Source of the DNA: Rhodocollybia butyracea
Taxonomy: Eukaryota > Basidiomycota > Agaricomycetes > Agaricales > Omphalotaceae
Assembly (NCBI GenBank): GCA_015501585.1
Contig: JADNRY010000077.1
Location: 1-64,000, forward strand
Reading direction: 5' to 3'
DNA: 64,000 bases
Shown here: positions 35,397-47,996 of the stretch, in pieces
Layout of the letters: the number at the start of each line of letters is the position of its first letter
Numbering within the stretch: position 1 is the first letter of the stretch
Made by a program: the position numbers and the translations under genes
Notes under the pieces: model-generated
Seen by the model: only the letters and a program-made list of their open reading frames with translations
Told to the model about the DNA's origin: nothing
Database searches by the model: none

Positions 35397-35988
35397 GGGT
35401 CCACACGAGTCTTGAAGGTTTGTAGATAAACCCACTTTCAATTTTGGATGTAGCTCATGGTTTAGACGAGTTCGTGTAGCTGTGGGGAAAAGTCATATCC
35501 ACATCGAAGAAAGCAGCGACTCCGAAAAAACATACCGAGGAGTATACATATGCTACCGGCGGGTCGTTTTTGGAAATTATATGGCCCACTATACCAGAAG
35601 ACTGCTGTATCAGAAACGTAGCTAGTATCTCTTAACATTTTGTAGTAGGATCTTCCACAAGTTTCTCCTGGATTGCGCGTCTCGGCGTGCTTGTCACCAC
35701 CACCTGACCGCGTCTGTGAGCACTGATCATTTTGTAGCTTGCACCTAGATCACTTTTCAGTGTTTTTTGCGATTTTCAGAGAGAGTTATAATTACCGCTT
35801 ATTCGAATACAGAGCCCTACGAGCCGACAATCACTCTTTTGGCTCGTACAGACCGTGCGAAGAGTCGGTGATGCCTTCGTCTTTATTTTGTTCTACCGTG
35901 GATCTCTTCAAGAAGTTTGACCACGAAAAAGGTCCGGTGATTATATAAAGTCCAGCTGCAAGCCTGCGCTTTTGAGTTCGTTTCGACC
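35397..35988. other. Upstream region of the SET gene
   Basis: No gene is recognised in the bulk. TATATAAAG at 35942-35950 lies 38 bp before the SET-gene ATG and is a good TATA candidate. Confidence 0.45.
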
Positions 35989-37634
35989 ATGAAGCGCGGT
36001 TTTCTAAACACCTCAAAAGCTCAGAAACATCCCCAAGTAACGAACACTACTTTAGCAGCGGCTCAACCGTTTACTAAGGCGTCGTTAAGTTACAAATATG
36101 GTGTCCTTCCAAAGGCTGGTAAGTAGGGAGGTTTTTTTCATTGGATCTCTTCTCATACCTTCGCAGAGCTAGGTCTTCCGAAGGGCTACAAACCTCTCGT
36201 GAGACCGACCGAGGGATTTGACGCTGGATCCTCGAAATACGGATCCAGCGAATACCTATATGCTACCGTTCCACCAGTTCCTCCTGGTACCAGATATTCC
36301 GACTTTCCTGGCGGCTACTCGGAATGCTGGATCTCTCGTCATGTCAAACATACTATTGAAACGACGCCCAACTTTCCGACTCCACCTTTGGCTCCTACCG
36401 GAGGGAAAGCTTACCGTATCGCCAACGCAGGTGAAAAAGGCTTAGGGATGTTCGCGACCCGCTTAATCCACGTTGGGGATCTGATTATCGATGAAAGGCC
36501 GTTGATCGTCGTTCCTACAAGTAACCTTGCATTGAAAGGTCTCCTGGATCCTCTTATGAGTGATTATATGCCAGAACAGTGGAAGCAGATCACGTTGCAT
36601 GAGAATAATCGAGGAATGGAGCTTGCGTATAACAGGTTGGACCCAGAAAGGAAGAAAGCTTTCATGGCGTTGTTCAATTGTCATACCTCAGACGGAAGTG
36701 GAGAGTTTATGGGGTGCGTTTCTTCATCTTTGGACTTTGGACATGGCTTAACTTGAGTTTCGCAGCCGTGTTAGGACGAACGGAATTAGCATCAGGGAAA
36801 CAAAATTACGCGACGAAGGTTTGTAAAATTCTTGGAACAATGCATCGAAGGTTGGCCAACTCGTCCCGTAGGCATTACTGGTGAGGTTGGCCAGTATAGC
36901 GCTGTCTGCAACGAGATCTCAAGGATCAATCATAGGTATCTTCAAAGCGTACAATGTGCTTTTTCGTTCCCTCACCACTTTTTCCACAGCTGCTGTCCAA
37001 ACACCGTCTTCCGCTGGCGCAACGACACATTTTCCGTACGCATCTGTGCCGTACGCGATATTCCCAAAGGTGCAGAAATTACTCTTCAATATTGTAGTAT
37101 CATGGACCCTGCCGCTGAACGTGCCGCGACTTTGGACCGCTATGGTATCAGCCCTTGCGCCTGTAGCGTATCATGCAGCGATCCAGCTCGTGCCAAAATT
37201 GCGGACGAACGTCGTGCGCGCTTTGAACAGATGCCTGCGATTATACCTCCATCGAGACCGGGGATCCCTGAAGATGCATGGATACAGCCAGCTATCGAGC
37301 AACTCAGAGAGCTAGAAGAGGATGGTCTCCAGGCATCCGAAGCGTATAATAGCACCTAAACGTCGTACTCATATCGTATGTGTTTCTCCAGAGTGTGGAC
37401 AAAATCCTGTTCTATGCGAAGAAGGCGGAAGCGTTGAGCAAGGCACGGGACCAGTGTTGGGAGTTCGAACCGTTGTATTTGAGTAGGGAAGGTATGAAGA
37501 CCACCGAGGCCTGGAAACTAGTGCAACGTATGCCGAGGAGTTCACGGAAGACTGCAAGGGGATGGTTCCCATTTTTGGAATTTTATATGGCACAGTCCAC
37601 CCAGAAGGTCGCTGTACATGTATCAGGAGTGTAG
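35989..37634 (+). CDS. SET-domain protein (SMYD/SET5-like), frameshift near the C-terminus
   Basis: The ATG at 35989 starts MKRGFLNTSKAQKHPQ. After an intron the protein reads ELGLPKGYKPLV. The SET domain begins at YRIANAGEKGLGMFATRLIHVGDLIIDERPLI and contains the RINHSCCPN motif (AdoMet/lysine-channel NHS) and GAEITLQYCSIM. A post-SET Cys region follows (ISPCACSVSCS). A long helical segment separates the SET halves, as in mushroom SET families. Presumed activity is protein-lysine methylation; the substrate is unknown. The frame stops at TAA 37357-37359, but one base over the text continues as YVFLQSVDKILFYAKKAEAL to 37634. That is the TPR-like tail usual for the family, implying a one-base frameshift or sequence error near 37357. 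Confidence 0.75.
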
Positions 37635-38742
37635 TTATTCCTTGGCGCTTTGTAGGATCTTCCACACGTGGATGCCTTGTATTTTTTGTACTGCACAGCC
37701 CGTTGGACCTCGCTGAAAACTTTGAACATTTCGGTGCCTGAACGCAGTAGTCCAGAATGTCACAGATGCACTAGTTTATCGTGAGGTCTAGACTGAGCTT
37801 ATAAGAGCACGACTATCTTCAAGCTTCATGCACATGCATCATGATTTGACATCGACAAAAGATCATGATCAACGAAATCATGGGCGCTTCAAAAAGGCGC
37901 TTAGCTTCACTTGCACGTTCAACGTACGCAACGTTCATGATCAAAGCACAGATATTCTCTGGCATCCATTACCGGGATGCACTTCCTATGAAAGCGACTG
38001 AATCTTCAGGCTAAATGATCCAATGCCGCTGCTGGTTTCTTTCTGTAAGCCACTCGGCACTAGGCTTCTGGAGGCTACTGGAATTGGCAGGATCACTTTA
38101 CGTTCCCATTTTCTGTCGTCACCGAATCTAACCAAACATTACAGGATACTAGTGCACGGCTTAACTGTTGCCAACCCAATCTGATTATCCGAGGTCTTCA
38201 AAGCTACTTAGACATTTCCAAATCTTTCCGATTCACTTGTCCTCTCGAACTCAGGCCAAATAGCACTTCGAACGGCAGGCCCGCCTCCGCGTACGCCTTG
38301 GAAGACTACAGTTGAAGAACTAGAAAAGGCGGACTGGTACAGACGAGCCTTGTTGGAAACATGACGCGACAACGAGACCATGCAACAATGGATATCTTGC
38401 AGAGAGATAATATGAGTTGTGATGGTATGTTTGGGCGTAAAAAATGTTGGACTTTGGGTCTTTCCAAGCCTCTGTCGGATTCAACGACCATCGTACATGC
38501 ATACTCGAACCTTTATCGCGTCATCACTCCCCTTGGGCCTCCCTCATGTGTATACAACACCCCCCATCCCGGAATCTTCGATCTTTGTTGTACCCTCCCC
38601 ACGGAAGCTTTGAACACTATGAGAGAGCACCCGGAGCTGCTAAGTGAGTCCTTCAATCTCTTCCCGCGTCTATACCACACTTATCACTTTCTGTCCAGAA
38701 CTCCTCCTCTTCACTTCCGCCACCCCAGCTCGTGTCGTGACG
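37635..38742. other. No complete gene; contains a relic of the duplicated-block sequence
   Basis: 38480-38600 is similar to 57250-57370 and 46425-46530 (CATGCATACTCGAACC..CCCCTTGG type), so it shares ancestry with the duplicated block. No gene structure is supported. Confidence 0.4.
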
Positions 38743-39480
38743 ATGGCGTCCAATCTCTCCGTGCACGGCCCTGATGAGTTCGAGAGAACCTCGTATCATA
38801 ACGGCATCACCGGAGACGATGGCCACCCGGACCTCGTCTACCGTTTAGACTACCTCACTATGGCCTTTCCCAAGCCTGTCGGTAGATTCACTAACATCCC
38901 CGCCAAGCACTCCGCGGAGTCTTCGACACCTCGCTCAATAGTGTCTGGGACGCTGTTGGTCCCCAGATTCGTGACCTTGAGCAAGAATGGAGTGTGATTA
39001 AGTTGGTGGCTGACACTGTAGGGAATGAACTGAAGATTCAGTGTTCAGGATTCCTCAGTAGCAGGACGATAGACAACATCAATCGCGTAAAGGTTCAATG
39101 TCTTATTTTCTCCCTTGACGACGTGTGCAAGTAACTAGGATAGTCACAGGTACTTAACTCAAAAGGTTGAACTGTGGATTCCAACGGACTCGTTGAATAT
39201 CGTTTTCTGCTTTCCACAAGTGTGTCAATCGACTGCATGAACAGAAATATGCAGAGAAATATCCACTTTTTCTCCTCGAAATCGGAATATTTGCTATAGA
39301 TCTTCGGCAGGATTGGCGACGCCTACATGGGGACGACGGAGTTCAACGAGGTCTTTGGGCGTGAACACGTCGGGGTCTTCGCTGAACTGGAAACTATGCT
39401 GCATGGATGGTTCAGAACTCCAGAGGGACTCGAGAAGTTAATCCCAGTAAAGTGTATTGGAACCGCATGTTCACTGGCTT
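38743..39480 (+). pseudogene. Decayed gene of an uncharacterised basidiomycete family
   Basis: The ATG at 38743 opens MASNLSVHGPDEFERTSYHN and HPDLVYRLDYLTMAFPKPVG. The next recognisable part (RGVFDTSLNSVWDAVGPQIRDL, about 38907-38975) is in another frame, so there is a frameshift near 38905. Later text (TTEFNEVFGREHVGVFAELE) is weak. The HPDLVYR...FDT.LN..WD.VGPQIRDL pattern recurs in mushroom proteins of unknown function. Confidence 0.45.
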
Positions 39481-41516
39481 GAGTTAGCTGTTATTTGCCA
39501 ATGTTTGGGGCCCCACCGAATTTGGGCGTTACCTTGACGTTACCGACATTCCCCATTATCATGTCCTGAGGCAACTGAAGCCTCAATTATTGATTCAACT
39601 TCCGCATAAGCCAACTAAGTAGTCTCTCGCTTCCTTAATTCTACTTCTCAGTGTCAGTGAGTGACTTGAGAGAATGAAACACTGGTAGGAAAACTTGAAG
39701 GAAGTGGATTTAAAAAAAAATTGATATACAGACGATAATAACGACAAGACACTAGCAGATGAGACTGGAAGAACCTATGCGCATCCGAAACGCAATACCG
39801 GTGCTATCCTCCAGCTCCGCCGTGATAGATTTCACATTCTCTACTAGATTATAAAGCCGTCAAGGACGACTCGGCTGTCAAATGGTCCAAACACATTGAA
39901 TGACGATCAACGCTCCGCGATGAAGCAACGGGTCACTACAGCAGAATAGCGGCGGCAATGGCGAGGCGCAGTAGGGCGATACTGGACCGAGGATGAGCAA
40001 ATGACAGAAAGGTCATAGACGAGCCTGATCAATCTGTTTCAATCATGAGAAGCGTTATCGTAGATGATGACCTGCGCAGCACGAATTAGAGCTCTAGGTA
40101 TATTGCCAAGAGTAAAGAAATATGAACGAGCCATGAACTCACTGCTTTTCTCGCCGGGCACACCGAATTGATCTGATAGGTGAAGCGCCGCAAGCGGAAG
40201 GGAATGGTGAAAAGATAGCGGAGAGGGAGGGGCGAATGGAATGGCGTATTATGGCATCGAGTGCGGCCAGCAGACGAATTGCCATTGATTAACACGGAAG
40301 ATGAGCTGATAAGAGGAAGGAAACGAATACTCCAGGCCGAGGTTGAGTATTCTACAATAAAACACTGCTGGAATTGTTAATGTCGTTGGAATCAGTTAGT
40401 ACCAATAATAGGAACTATCACAGTACCTTGCGCAGATCCTCCTCGAGCTTTTTTTGTTCCGTTTTGCTGTAATGTTAGTTGGTTTTGATTCCACTGTTGC
40501 AGATCTAGCGTTCGACCTCGTTCGACGTGGGCACAACAGGTGTACAGGCGACGGAAGACTTATATCCAAACGAGAAACAAAATTGGCGTACCCGCTGCTC
40601 CTGTCTTTGTCTGGATGATTATAGGAGGATATTGTCATTGGCTCAATCGCTAGTTCTCGAACTCGCGGTAACAGTTCCTGATATGTTTCTCTGCGCTCGC
40701 TATCGAGTTCACAGGTTCAATCGTTATATCTTATCGTGTTATCTCACGCGGGTTGCTAGTGATCATCGATTATAAGCATCAGTTGCAAATTTTAAGGGAA
40801 GAGTGATAAAAATGCACGATAACATGATAGTCTCCGTTCCTTCACTGGAGCTCGTTCCACCTCTTTTGTCTAATCCGTCCTGTTCAATCTTGTATTGTAC
40901 GTTTCGAGCGGGCTGGTCTTTTTGACTTTGTATACGAGCTATCTAAGACTTCTTCTTCGGCATTCTTTCATAAGAGATACAACTGAAGAGGAAGTAAGGA
41001 AGGAAGAATTGATGGCACGGGTCCATGGATAACGGTCATCGGCGCTGTCGGATGGGATAACTACGATTAGGCGCTCTAGTTTGGTGACCGGCACAATCTT
41101 ATCCACAGGGTTGGATCTTTCGACTCCTACTTACAGTCAATCGAACTTTGTAATTTGTGAGTCTTGGCAATTGGGGTGTCACAAGAATTACTTTTGAGCG
41201 CTGAGTTTCCTTTGCTTGATACTGGTGGTATTCTCGTGATATCCTCGTGTCTTTTGGGATTCACGAACATCAGAGTACGTGTTGTCTGGCAGCGATCCAT
41301 GTTGGATCCCTGGCTCAAGGACACGTCTCGAGACCTTTGGCCCACTTCAACGGTATTAAGTAATTCGGGATTACATAGTGATTGAACCTTGTCTGCATCT
41401 AGATCTGTCAAACAGATAAATACAAGTCAAAATGACATTTCATTCTTGCTTCCCCCCATCATCTGCTTATCTGCTTATAAGTAATAAACAGGTAGCAACT
41501 CACTATCGAGCTCACT
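39481..41516. other. Gene-poor stretch
   Basis: About 2 kb with only short, overlapping ORFs on both strands and no recognised domain, RNA or repeat. It lies upstream of the NLR gene. Confidence 0.35.
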
Positions 41517-44500
41517 ATGCGCAAGCTCTTCAAGAAAGTATCTCGAAAGTCCAAGAACAAAGATAGGAATCCAACTCTGATCGACACATGGAGCTCAACC
41601 GCCGTTCCTCTGGGTCCAGGTACTTGTCTTTGCCGATTCATTCAGTGACTATAGGAACAGCCCGTTATTGACAAATATGGTTTGTAGTTCAAGCAGGAGT
41701 TCATGCAATCAATAAAGACAGCAATACAACTGCAGTACATGCCCAAAGCTCAACCTCGCCTCCTCTAGATCCAGTCCCAGAATTGATGATCACTCCAGGT
41801 ATTCATCTTTTCTGCTTGGATAATCATGCCCAGAACCACTGTTTGTTGACAAATCTGGTATACAGGTCAGAGTCGCAACACAGAATATCATAGAATTGAT
41901 AATGAAGTGGAATCACCTTCCAAAGTAGCATTGATGTTTTCTGATGCTCACAGCTTCTCCATCCATGGAGGCCAATTCAATAATGCTCAAAACATTACAA
42001 ACAATTACTTTGAGGTAAAATCTCAACAAATTGATATCTATGATTTTTGTGACTAATGATAACATAACTTCAGGGTACTCCATTGTCAAAATTACCATAC
42101 TCATGGCAAGCATTCCATGATAGTGATCTGGGTCTGAAGCATAACCGCAAGCCATGTGCTGAGGGAACTAGACTTCAAATCCTGGAGGAAATTGAGGTAT
42201 GGGCCATTAGCCCCAGTCCTCTTTAGGATACTGGATATGTGGAATGGCAGGAACAGGGAAAAGCACCATTGCCAAATCTATATGCCTTGCTCTGGAGAAA
42301 CAGAAAATTTTAGCTGGATCATTCTTCTGCTCCAGACAAATTCCTGAATGCAGAGATTATAGGCTGATTATTCCCACTTTGGCTTATCAGTTGGCATGCT
42401 ACTCCAGGGCTTTTGCAACTGCTATCAGGGACATTTTGAGTGTGAATCCAGATGTTCCTAGAAAGGGTCCCCAAGAGCAGGTCTTGAAATTATTAATTGA
42501 ACCCTGGAACATAGTTTGGAAATCTGGATTCAGAGGAACATATCCAGTACTGATCCTTGATGCTTTGGATGAATGTGATGAAGTCTCAGAGGCTCTGAAA
42601 TATCTTGTTCCAGCTATTGAAGCTCAAAAAATGCCTGGATTGAAATTTTTCCTCACAAGTCGACCAGAGCAGGCTATGAATGATCTTGTTCACTCAAAAG
42701 ATCAGGTGGAAAAATTTATATTACATGAAGTGGCTGAAAGCTCAGTTTCAGATGACATATATACATTTGTCAGGGCTGAACTTGCAGGTATTGCTTCTGA
42801 AATCCAGCTACAGACACTCAAAAAGTTGTCTGGAAAGCTGTTCATCTATGCAGCCACTATAGTAAAATTTGTGAAGCAGGCAAAGGGTGCTGCACGTCAA
42901 AAAGAACAGCTTAATGATGCACTTGAGGATCAAACAGATAGTGAGGACTTGACTCAACTTTATGCTGGAATCCTGAATCAAGTGATTTCTGAAAAAGATA
43001 AAAGGCAAAGCAGAGATTGGAATATAGTTCATACATTAGTCTCAGTAGGGAGGCCATTGCCATGTAATGCAATTGCTGAATTACTTAATGTGGAGAAGGA
43101 CTTGATAGAGGACTTGGTCAACCATCTGCAGTCAGTTTTTTATCTTTCTGAGAAAGATCAATGTGTCTTCACATTTCATGCTTCATTTCCTGATTTTGTT
43201 GCAAACTATCAAGACAATCCTGCCTGTATTTACCAGGGACTCATCATCCATTCTCATCTGGCTCAGTCATGCTTTGGAATCATGAAGGATCTGAGGTTCA
43301 ATATATGCGATTTGCCTTCATCATTTGTACCTGATTCTGAAGTTCCCATGCTGGCAGAGACAATAAAAAGAAACATCAGTGAAGCTCTTCAATATTGTTG
43401 CCAGTTCTGGGGTTTTCATCTCAAAAAGTCAGGAATGGAAGGAAGCATTCTGGATAAACTGAACAAGTTCTTGACAGACAAGGGAGTGTTCTGGGTTGAG
43501 GCAATGAATGTATTGGGCCTCCTGGATGAATGTGGTACTACATTGTCAGACATGAGAATACAAGTATGTCATCCTAAGTTAGTAACATATAGACTTGAAC
43601 TGAATAAACAATAGGATAACAAAATGGAGGCTAATGGTGTAGAGACAACAATTTGGGAGTTTCAAAAACTTGTATTGCTATTTGGTGGAAGTGAAGTGAG
43701 AAACATAACACCTCATTTGTATCTGAGTATTGTACCATTTTGGCCTGGCCAAAGAAGGTATTTTCCAAAGCTTACAAGAGTGGTGGAGGTTCAAGCTGAA
43801 CAGAAGTCCAGGCTGTTGGATAGAGAAAGTATTGGTTGCTGGAATACATTTCAGTGTATCAGCAGCATAGCATTTTCTGCAAATGGAGGCAAGATGGTGA
43901 CAGGTGATACTAAATCCGGTGTAATCAGAATATGGGATGCATCCAGTGGTAAACAAATAGGTGAACCACTCCAGGGCCATGATGATGGCGTAAATTCAGT
44001 AGCATTCTCACCAGATGGAACCAGAATTGCATCTGGCTCTGATGACAAGACTGTGAGAATCTGGGATGCTTTCACTGGTAACCAAATAGCCGAACCACTT
44101 CAGGGCTATGGGGGTTCAGTCTATTCAGTGGCATTTACACCAGATGGAACCAGGATTGCATCTGGCTCTTACGACAAGACTGTGAGGATCTGGAATGCTT
44201 CAACTGGTGACCAAATAGGTGAACCACTCCAGGGCCATGACAGTTGGGTTACTTCAGTGGCATTTTCCCCAGATGAAACAAGAGTTGCATCTGGCTCTTA
44301 TGACAAGACCATAAGGATATGGGATGCTTCCATTGGTGATAAAATAGGTCAACCACTCCAGGGCCATGATGATGTGGTTACTTCAGTGGCATTTTCACCA
44401 GATGGAACCAGAATTGCATCTGGCTCTCATGACAACACTGTGAGGATCTGGAATGCTTCCACTGGTGACCAAATAGGTGAACCACTCCAGGGCCATGACA

Positions 44501-46057
44501 GTTGGATTACTTCAGTGGCATTTTCACCAGATGGAACCAAAATTGCATCTAGCTCTCATGACAAGACTGTGAGGATCTGGAATGCTTCAACTGGTGACCA
44601 AATAGGTGAACCACTCCAGGGCCATGACAATTGGGTTACTTCAGTGGCATTTTCACCAGATGGAACCAGGATTGCATCTGGATCTGATGACAAGACTGTG
44701 AGGATCTGGGATGCTTCTATTGGTGACCAAATAGGCAAACCACTCCAGGGCCATGACAGTTGAGTCATTTCAGTGGCATTTTCACCAGATGGAACCAGAG
44801 TTGCATCTGGCTCTCATGACAAGACAGTGATGATCTGGGATGCTTCCACTTGGGACCGAATAGGCAAACCACTCCAGGGTCATGATGAGATGGTTACTTC
44901 AGTGGCATTTTCACCAAATGGAACCAGAATTGCATCTGGCTCTTATGACAACACTGTGAGAATCTGGGATGCTTCTATTGGTGATCAAATAGGCAAACCA
45001 CTCCAGGGCCATGATGATATAGTTAATTCAGTGGCATTTTCACCAGATGGAACCAGGATTGCATCTGGCTCTGATGACAGGACTGTGAGAATCTGGGATG
45101 CTTTCACTGGTGATCAAATAGGTCAAGCACTGCATGGTCATGACAGTTGGGTTACTTCAGTGACATTTTCATCAGATGGAACCAGGATTGCTTCTAGCTC
45201 TGATGACAAGACTGTGAGGATCTGGGATGCTTCCACTGGTGACCAGATAGGCAAACCACTCCAGGGCCATGACAGTTCACTCTATTCGGTGGCGTTTTCA
45301 CCAGATGGAACCAGAATTGCATCTGGTTCTTATGACAACACTGTGAGGATCTGGGATGCTTCCACTGGTGACCAAATAGGTGAACCACTCCAGGGTCATG
45401 AAGGTCTAGTTTATTCAGTGGCCATTTTCACCAGATGGGGCCAGGATTGCATCTGGCTCTAATGACACAACTGTGAGGATCTGGGATGCTTCCACTGGTG
45501 ACCAAATAGGTCAAGCACTCCATGGTCATGGCAATGCAGTCTATTCAGTTGCATTTTCACCAGATGGAACCAGGATTGCATCTGGCTCTGATGACAAGAC
45601 TGTGAGGATCTGGGATGCTGCCCCTGGTGCCCAGATTGACGAACCCCTCCAGCGCCAGGATGCTCAGGTTAATTCAGTGGTATTTTCACCAGACAGACCC
45701 AGGATTGCATCTAGCTCTTATGACAAGACTGTGAGGATTGATGGTGCTAAAACCTATCTATCCCCTGTTAATTTAGCTGAAAAACCCCAGCCTGGTTTGT
45801 TTCATCACTATATTGTTGTATTCAATGTTTCTCTGACTCTTCTACCAGATTATATCACCTGGTATTTCTCAAATGATGGTTTTATTTATTTTCCTCCTGT
45901 TCCACAACCCATTATCTGGGTCCCACTCCAGTACCGAAAACTACTGATCACCAACCAAAATTTAGTTATAATCTCCCAACAAGGCTTCACAAAACTTTCT
46001 TTTGAGAATTGTGTTTATGATAAACATTGGATATATTGTTTTTCCAAGCCTATTTAA
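41517..46057 (+). pseudogene. NACHT-WD40 NLR (HNWD-like), interrupted by stops and frameshifts
   Basis: The ATG at 41517 starts MRKLFKKVSRKSKNKDR. Three introns follow, and exons give a short N-terminus with the FSIHGGQFNNAQNITNNYF segment seen before fungal NACHT domains; no effector domain (HET, patatin, HeLo) is recognised. NACHT follows: Walker A GMAGTGKST (about 42244), Walker B LILDALDEC, then FFLTSRPEQ. About 15 WD40 repeats of 43 residues come next, and a C-terminal tail ends FSKPI at 46057. Such proteins are cytosolic signalling ATPases whose repeats sense non-self or incompatibility. Lesions: a one-base shift near 42215-42240 before Walker A, TAG 43612-43614, TGA 44761-44763 (where sister repeats have Trp), and an extra C near 45424. 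Recent loss or sequence error are both possible. Confidence 0.85.
43850..45740 (+). repeat. Array of about 15 near-identical 129-bp WD40 repeats
   Basis: Each unit encodes V-x-SVAFSPDGTRIASGS-x-D-x-TVRIW-DASTGDQIG-x-PLQGHD. Units are highly similar at the DNA level. Variation concentrates in the residues just after GHD (S/D/N/E then W/V/I/M/S/A/Q), the residue before the conserved D (D/Y/H/N) and the residue after it (K/N/R/T). Confidence 0.92.
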
Positions 46058-46720
46058 TTTTGATTTAATTTCATCCTTTGCGGTCATGGTGATCACCACA
46101 ACCTTTCTACTTGTTACCAGCTTTCATTTTCTTTCATTCTAGGTTCTCCTTGCAGTGACTTCTAAATCTCTTTTTCAATTTGTTCCAGGGTTTTTTGTCT
46201 TTCTGGTGGGCATGATAATTTCATCAGCCACAATGATTCACTGTTAAGGTAAATCAGTCCATGTAACTATGTTAGTGGAGCAATATATGTGTAAGTAGAA
46301 TCAATTTTACCTCAGTTGGCAGTGAAACCACCTAGGGAGCAGTTGGAGGCACTGGCACACATTTGCCCCATGACACCTCACTGTCGACTACTTTTCTGAG
46401 TCCTGCAAAGCTTTTTTTGGATCCAACAGCCATTGTACATCCACATTATCAGTGTATCATTCCCCATTGGCCTCATGTATCTGTACCCATCCAACATACC
46501 CCCATCTTGAAATCTTTGACCTTTGTTTCATTCTTCCAAGACTTCAAAATCCCATGTCTGAACCCAAGTTCTCCTATGGTCCTCATCCAACTTGCTCTCT
46601 GGCAGGACCTGAAGGCATCTAAGCTTTCCATACCCCCAGGAGCTTCAGGTATTTTAGATGGGTGTTAACAGTTATATTATTGAATCAGATATTCACAGTG
46701 AATGGGAGGGCACCTTGGAG

Positions 46721-47721
46721 TAGTAGAGGTGGGCATGAGTCCAGATCCGCTGCGTGGGTACTGGTGGAAAATAATCCTGACCTGTGACTGACCTGGACCT
46801 GTGGGAAACAGGTACCTGGATCTGCCAGATCCAGGTCATGCAGGTCAATTGGCAGGTATTTGTACCAAAATGGTACTTTATCAGGTCTAGAAGTACTAGA
46901 GATGTCCACGAGTCCGGATCCAAGTATACTTGGATCCAGCGCGCAAGTACCTGTGGCCCAAAAGCCTTGACTTGTGACCTGCGAAAGATCCGTGGGAAAC
47001 GGATCTTTGACTCGCAGGTAATTTACCTGCAAGTTCGCAAGTACCTGCAGGTATTTGTGTATTTATGCCAAAGAGTATACTAATAATCATTAATAAAGTA
47101 CTTACCTGTTTTATGATACATACCATTTATAAAACATTGTACTGTAACTGTCTACTATTATTTCATACTTAGTTATGAAGTAAATATGTACTGACAGAAA
47201 GGTTTTACATTGTAGACAGCTCACGGCGATTGGGCGCTTAAATTAGCGCCAAACGTCGTGAGCTGTCTACAACCTCAAACATATGTGCCAGTACTTGATA
47301 AGTACTATAATGAATATGATACTATGAATTACTGTAAGTTTTGAGTGTTAACTGACAAATATTGTTGCTTGTACTGTAAATTTTAAGCACTAATTAACAA
47401 ATGTATGGGTTTACATTGCTTGTACAAGTTATAAAAATACCCGCAAGTACCTGCAGGTCAGCTGAAATTCTCCAAAGTCTGACCTGTGACCTGCGCCGGA
47501 CCCGTGGGAAACGGATCCTGGGATCCGCGGGTCACATACTCGCAGGTTTTCCCACGGATCTTACCTGCGAGTACCTGTAAAGACCTGGACTCGTGGACAT
47601 CTCTAAGAAGTACCCAAAGGATGAACTGTGACTGACCTGGCAGGGATCCAGGTCAGACAGGTATTCCCATGTGTCAAATCCGCGGGTCACCTGGTAGGAC
47701 CTGGACCTGTGTCCATCCTTA
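46721..47721. mobile_element. hAT-type MITE (outer), with another MITE nested inside
   Basis: Flanked by a perfect 8-bp duplication CCTTGGAG (46713-46720 and 47722-47729). The ends are related inverted repeats (left TAG-TAGAGGTGGGCATGAGTCC, right inverse TAAGGATGGACACAGGTCC), with a few mismatches and a 3-bp extra on the left. 8-bp duplications and TA-G starts fit hAT. No transposase. Net length without the nested element is about 284 bp. Confidence 0.8.
46897..47605. mobile_element. hAT-type MITE (inner, 709 bp)
   Basis: Inverted ends TAGAGATGTCCACGAGTCC, with a perfect 8-bp duplication AGAAGTAC (46889-46896 and 47606-47613). A perfect-looking internal hairpin lies at 47214-47272 (GTAGACAGCTCACG ... 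CGTGAGCTGTCTAC around GGCGC..GCGCC). It is non-coding. Confidence 0.9.
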
Positions 47722-47996
47722 CCTTGGAGGGCAGTACTGTTCTTGGGTTTTTTGATTATGACAATGTCAAGGCAACCTACATCTTGCAGTTCCCATTCTT
47801 CAACCCTGGTACAGCATACAGTATGTTTCTACAATTTATTGCTTGATTTTCTCTATTAAACCTTAGTATTTCAATGGTTGAATATGATACTAGCACTGGT
47901 GCTGTAATCCACCTTAACCTTAAGACCTAGTTGTTTGTTTGGGTGAACAGACCTGGCCAGTCTGATTGATAATACATATATAGGAAAGAAGCCAAG

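Larger units (their letters stand above)
46249..47996 (+). repeat. Duplicated block, copy A (holds a decayed secreted-protein gene)
   Basis: From GTAAATCAGTC at 46249 the sequence matches copy B (52447-52567, then 57194-57500 and 58270-58600), including the HSEWEG / LGFFDYDNV-coding segment and the YDTSTGAVI exon. Copy A lacks the part that carries the signal-peptide exon (57510-58265 in B) and is interrupted by nested hAT MITEs at 46721-47721. Confidence 0.75.

Noticed and set aside
42199..42230. Very short (20-30 nt) intron before the NLR Walker A motif
   Set aside because: The candidate intron encodes VWAISPSP, which fits the usual NACHT lead-in, so a one-base frameshift is a better explanation.
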